NCBI GenBank assembly: GCA_035574175.1
Contig: DATLZB010000082.1
Span: forward strand, 1 to 6,017
DNA length: 6,017 bases
Reading direction: 5' to 3'
From: DATLZB01 sp035574175
Lineage (GTDB): Bacteria > Pseudomonadota > Alphaproteobacteria > Rhizobiales > Hyphomicrobiaceae
Shown: one piece after another, positions 5,700 to 6,017 of the stretch
Layout: each line of letters starts with the position of its first letter
How positions within the stretch are numbered: the first letter of the stretch is position 1
Program-made: the position numbers and the translations under genes
The notes under the pieces: model-generated
What the model was told of the DNA's origin: nothing
Seen by the model: the letters and a program-made list of their open reading frames with translations, nothing else
Databases searched by the model: none

Positions 5700-6017
5700 A
5701 TGATGAGCACCAATACCCTTGCTGCGCGCGTCGCCGCCCTGCGGGCGGACCCGGCGCTTGGCGCGCTGCACCGCTCGCTTGCGGTCTATTACGGCGATTG
5801 TGACCGGGAAGCGGCGATGGATGCCCTCTACTCCCGCTTCCTTCAGCCCGGCGCACTCGCCTTCGACATTGGGGCCCATGTCGGCGACCGCACCGCCTCA
5901 TTCCGCCGGCTCGGCGCCCGCGTGGTGGCGTTGGAGCCGCAGCCGGGACCGGCCGGCGTTCTGCAGCGGTTGTTCGGCGACGATCCCGGCGTCACGCTGC
6001 TTCAAGCGGCGGTCGCC
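5700..6017 (+). CDS. FkbM-family methyltransferase, N-terminal part (3' end outside window)
   Basis: The frame stays open from the tandem ATG ATG at 5700/5703 to the right edge, giving 106 residues. Counted from the first ATG, the stretch AFDIGAHVGDRTASF (about 55-69) followed by RRLGARVVALEPQP (about 70-83) is the SAM-binding start of the FkbM family: the glycine loop D-I-G-A-H-V-G, then the acidic Glu of ALEPQP after strand two. FkbM proteins are SAM methyltransferases, mostly O-methylating sugars, polysaccharides or polyketides. AGGG (5691-5694) lies 5-8 bases before the tandem ATGs. An in-frame ATG at 5643, with AAGGA some 12 bases upstream, could add 19 residues (Ala/Pro/Arg-rich, not domain-like), so the start is open. 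Same strand as opgH but 165 bases away, so co-transcription is possible, not shown. Methylation of an envelope glycan is a reasonable guess only. Confidence 0.85.
   Translation, partial: MMSTNTLAARVAALRADPALGALHRSLAVYYGDCDREAAMDALYSRFLQPGALAFDIGAHVGDRTASFRRLGARVVALEPQPGPAGVLQRLFGDDPGVTLLQAAVA

Noticed and set aside
5452..5901. Minus-strand open frames over the opgH end and FkbM start
   Set aside because: Arg/Pro/Gly-rich shadow translation without motifs; they overlap the FDIGAHVG motif region of the FkbM gene on the other strand.

Overview
The window is GC-rich (estimated by eye, not counted), densely packed bacterial DNA. Gene content and protein style suggest an alphaproteobacterium, perhaps Hyphomicrobiales or a Rhodobacter-like group. 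Pointers are the short MdoH/OpgH-type glucosyltransferase, the FkbM methyltransferase, and a PTPS-like / medium-chain dehydrogenase / GT4 cassette of a kind I remember from that class. No RNA gene, CRISPR array, insertion sequence or long repeat was recognised.

Layout. (1) Positions 1-339, plus strand: the C-terminal part of a cytochrome b561-type membrane protein, cut by the window edge. (2) Positions 361-3665, minus strand: a tight four-gene unit read right to left. It encodes a zinc-ligand-less medium-chain dehydrogenase, a 134-residue 6-pyruvoyl-tetrahydropterin-synthase/QueD-fold protein, a GT4 glycosyltransferase and a class I SAM methyltransferase. The first junction has 10 bases between genes; the second is a 5-base gap or a 4-base overlap depending on the start chosen; the third is an ATGA stop/start overlap. 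The unit ends convergently 21 bases from the cytochrome gene. (3) Positions 3666-3722: a 57-base divergent intergenic region. (4) Positions 3723-5534, plus strand: an OpgH/MdoH-family inner-membrane glucan glucosyltransferase with no OpgG partner visible. (5) Positions 5535-5699: a spacer with weak promoter-like elements. (6) Positions 5700-6017: the start of an FkbM-family methyltransferase, cut by the right edge.

The most interesting part is the four-gene minus-strand unit. The PTPS-like protein seems to have lost the Cys/Asp/His catalytic residues and one of the three zinc histidines of characterised family members, yet it is a compact, apparently intact protein inside a co-translated operon. 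A redox enzyme, a glycosyltransferase and a methyltransferase beside it suggest a small biosynthetic pathway. A decorated (glycosylated, methylated) pterin or pterin-like metabolite is the obvious guess, but the substrate cannot be read from the sequence. The right-hand side is more conventional: an envelope-glucan polymerase followed by a methyltransferase of a family often found acting on sugars.
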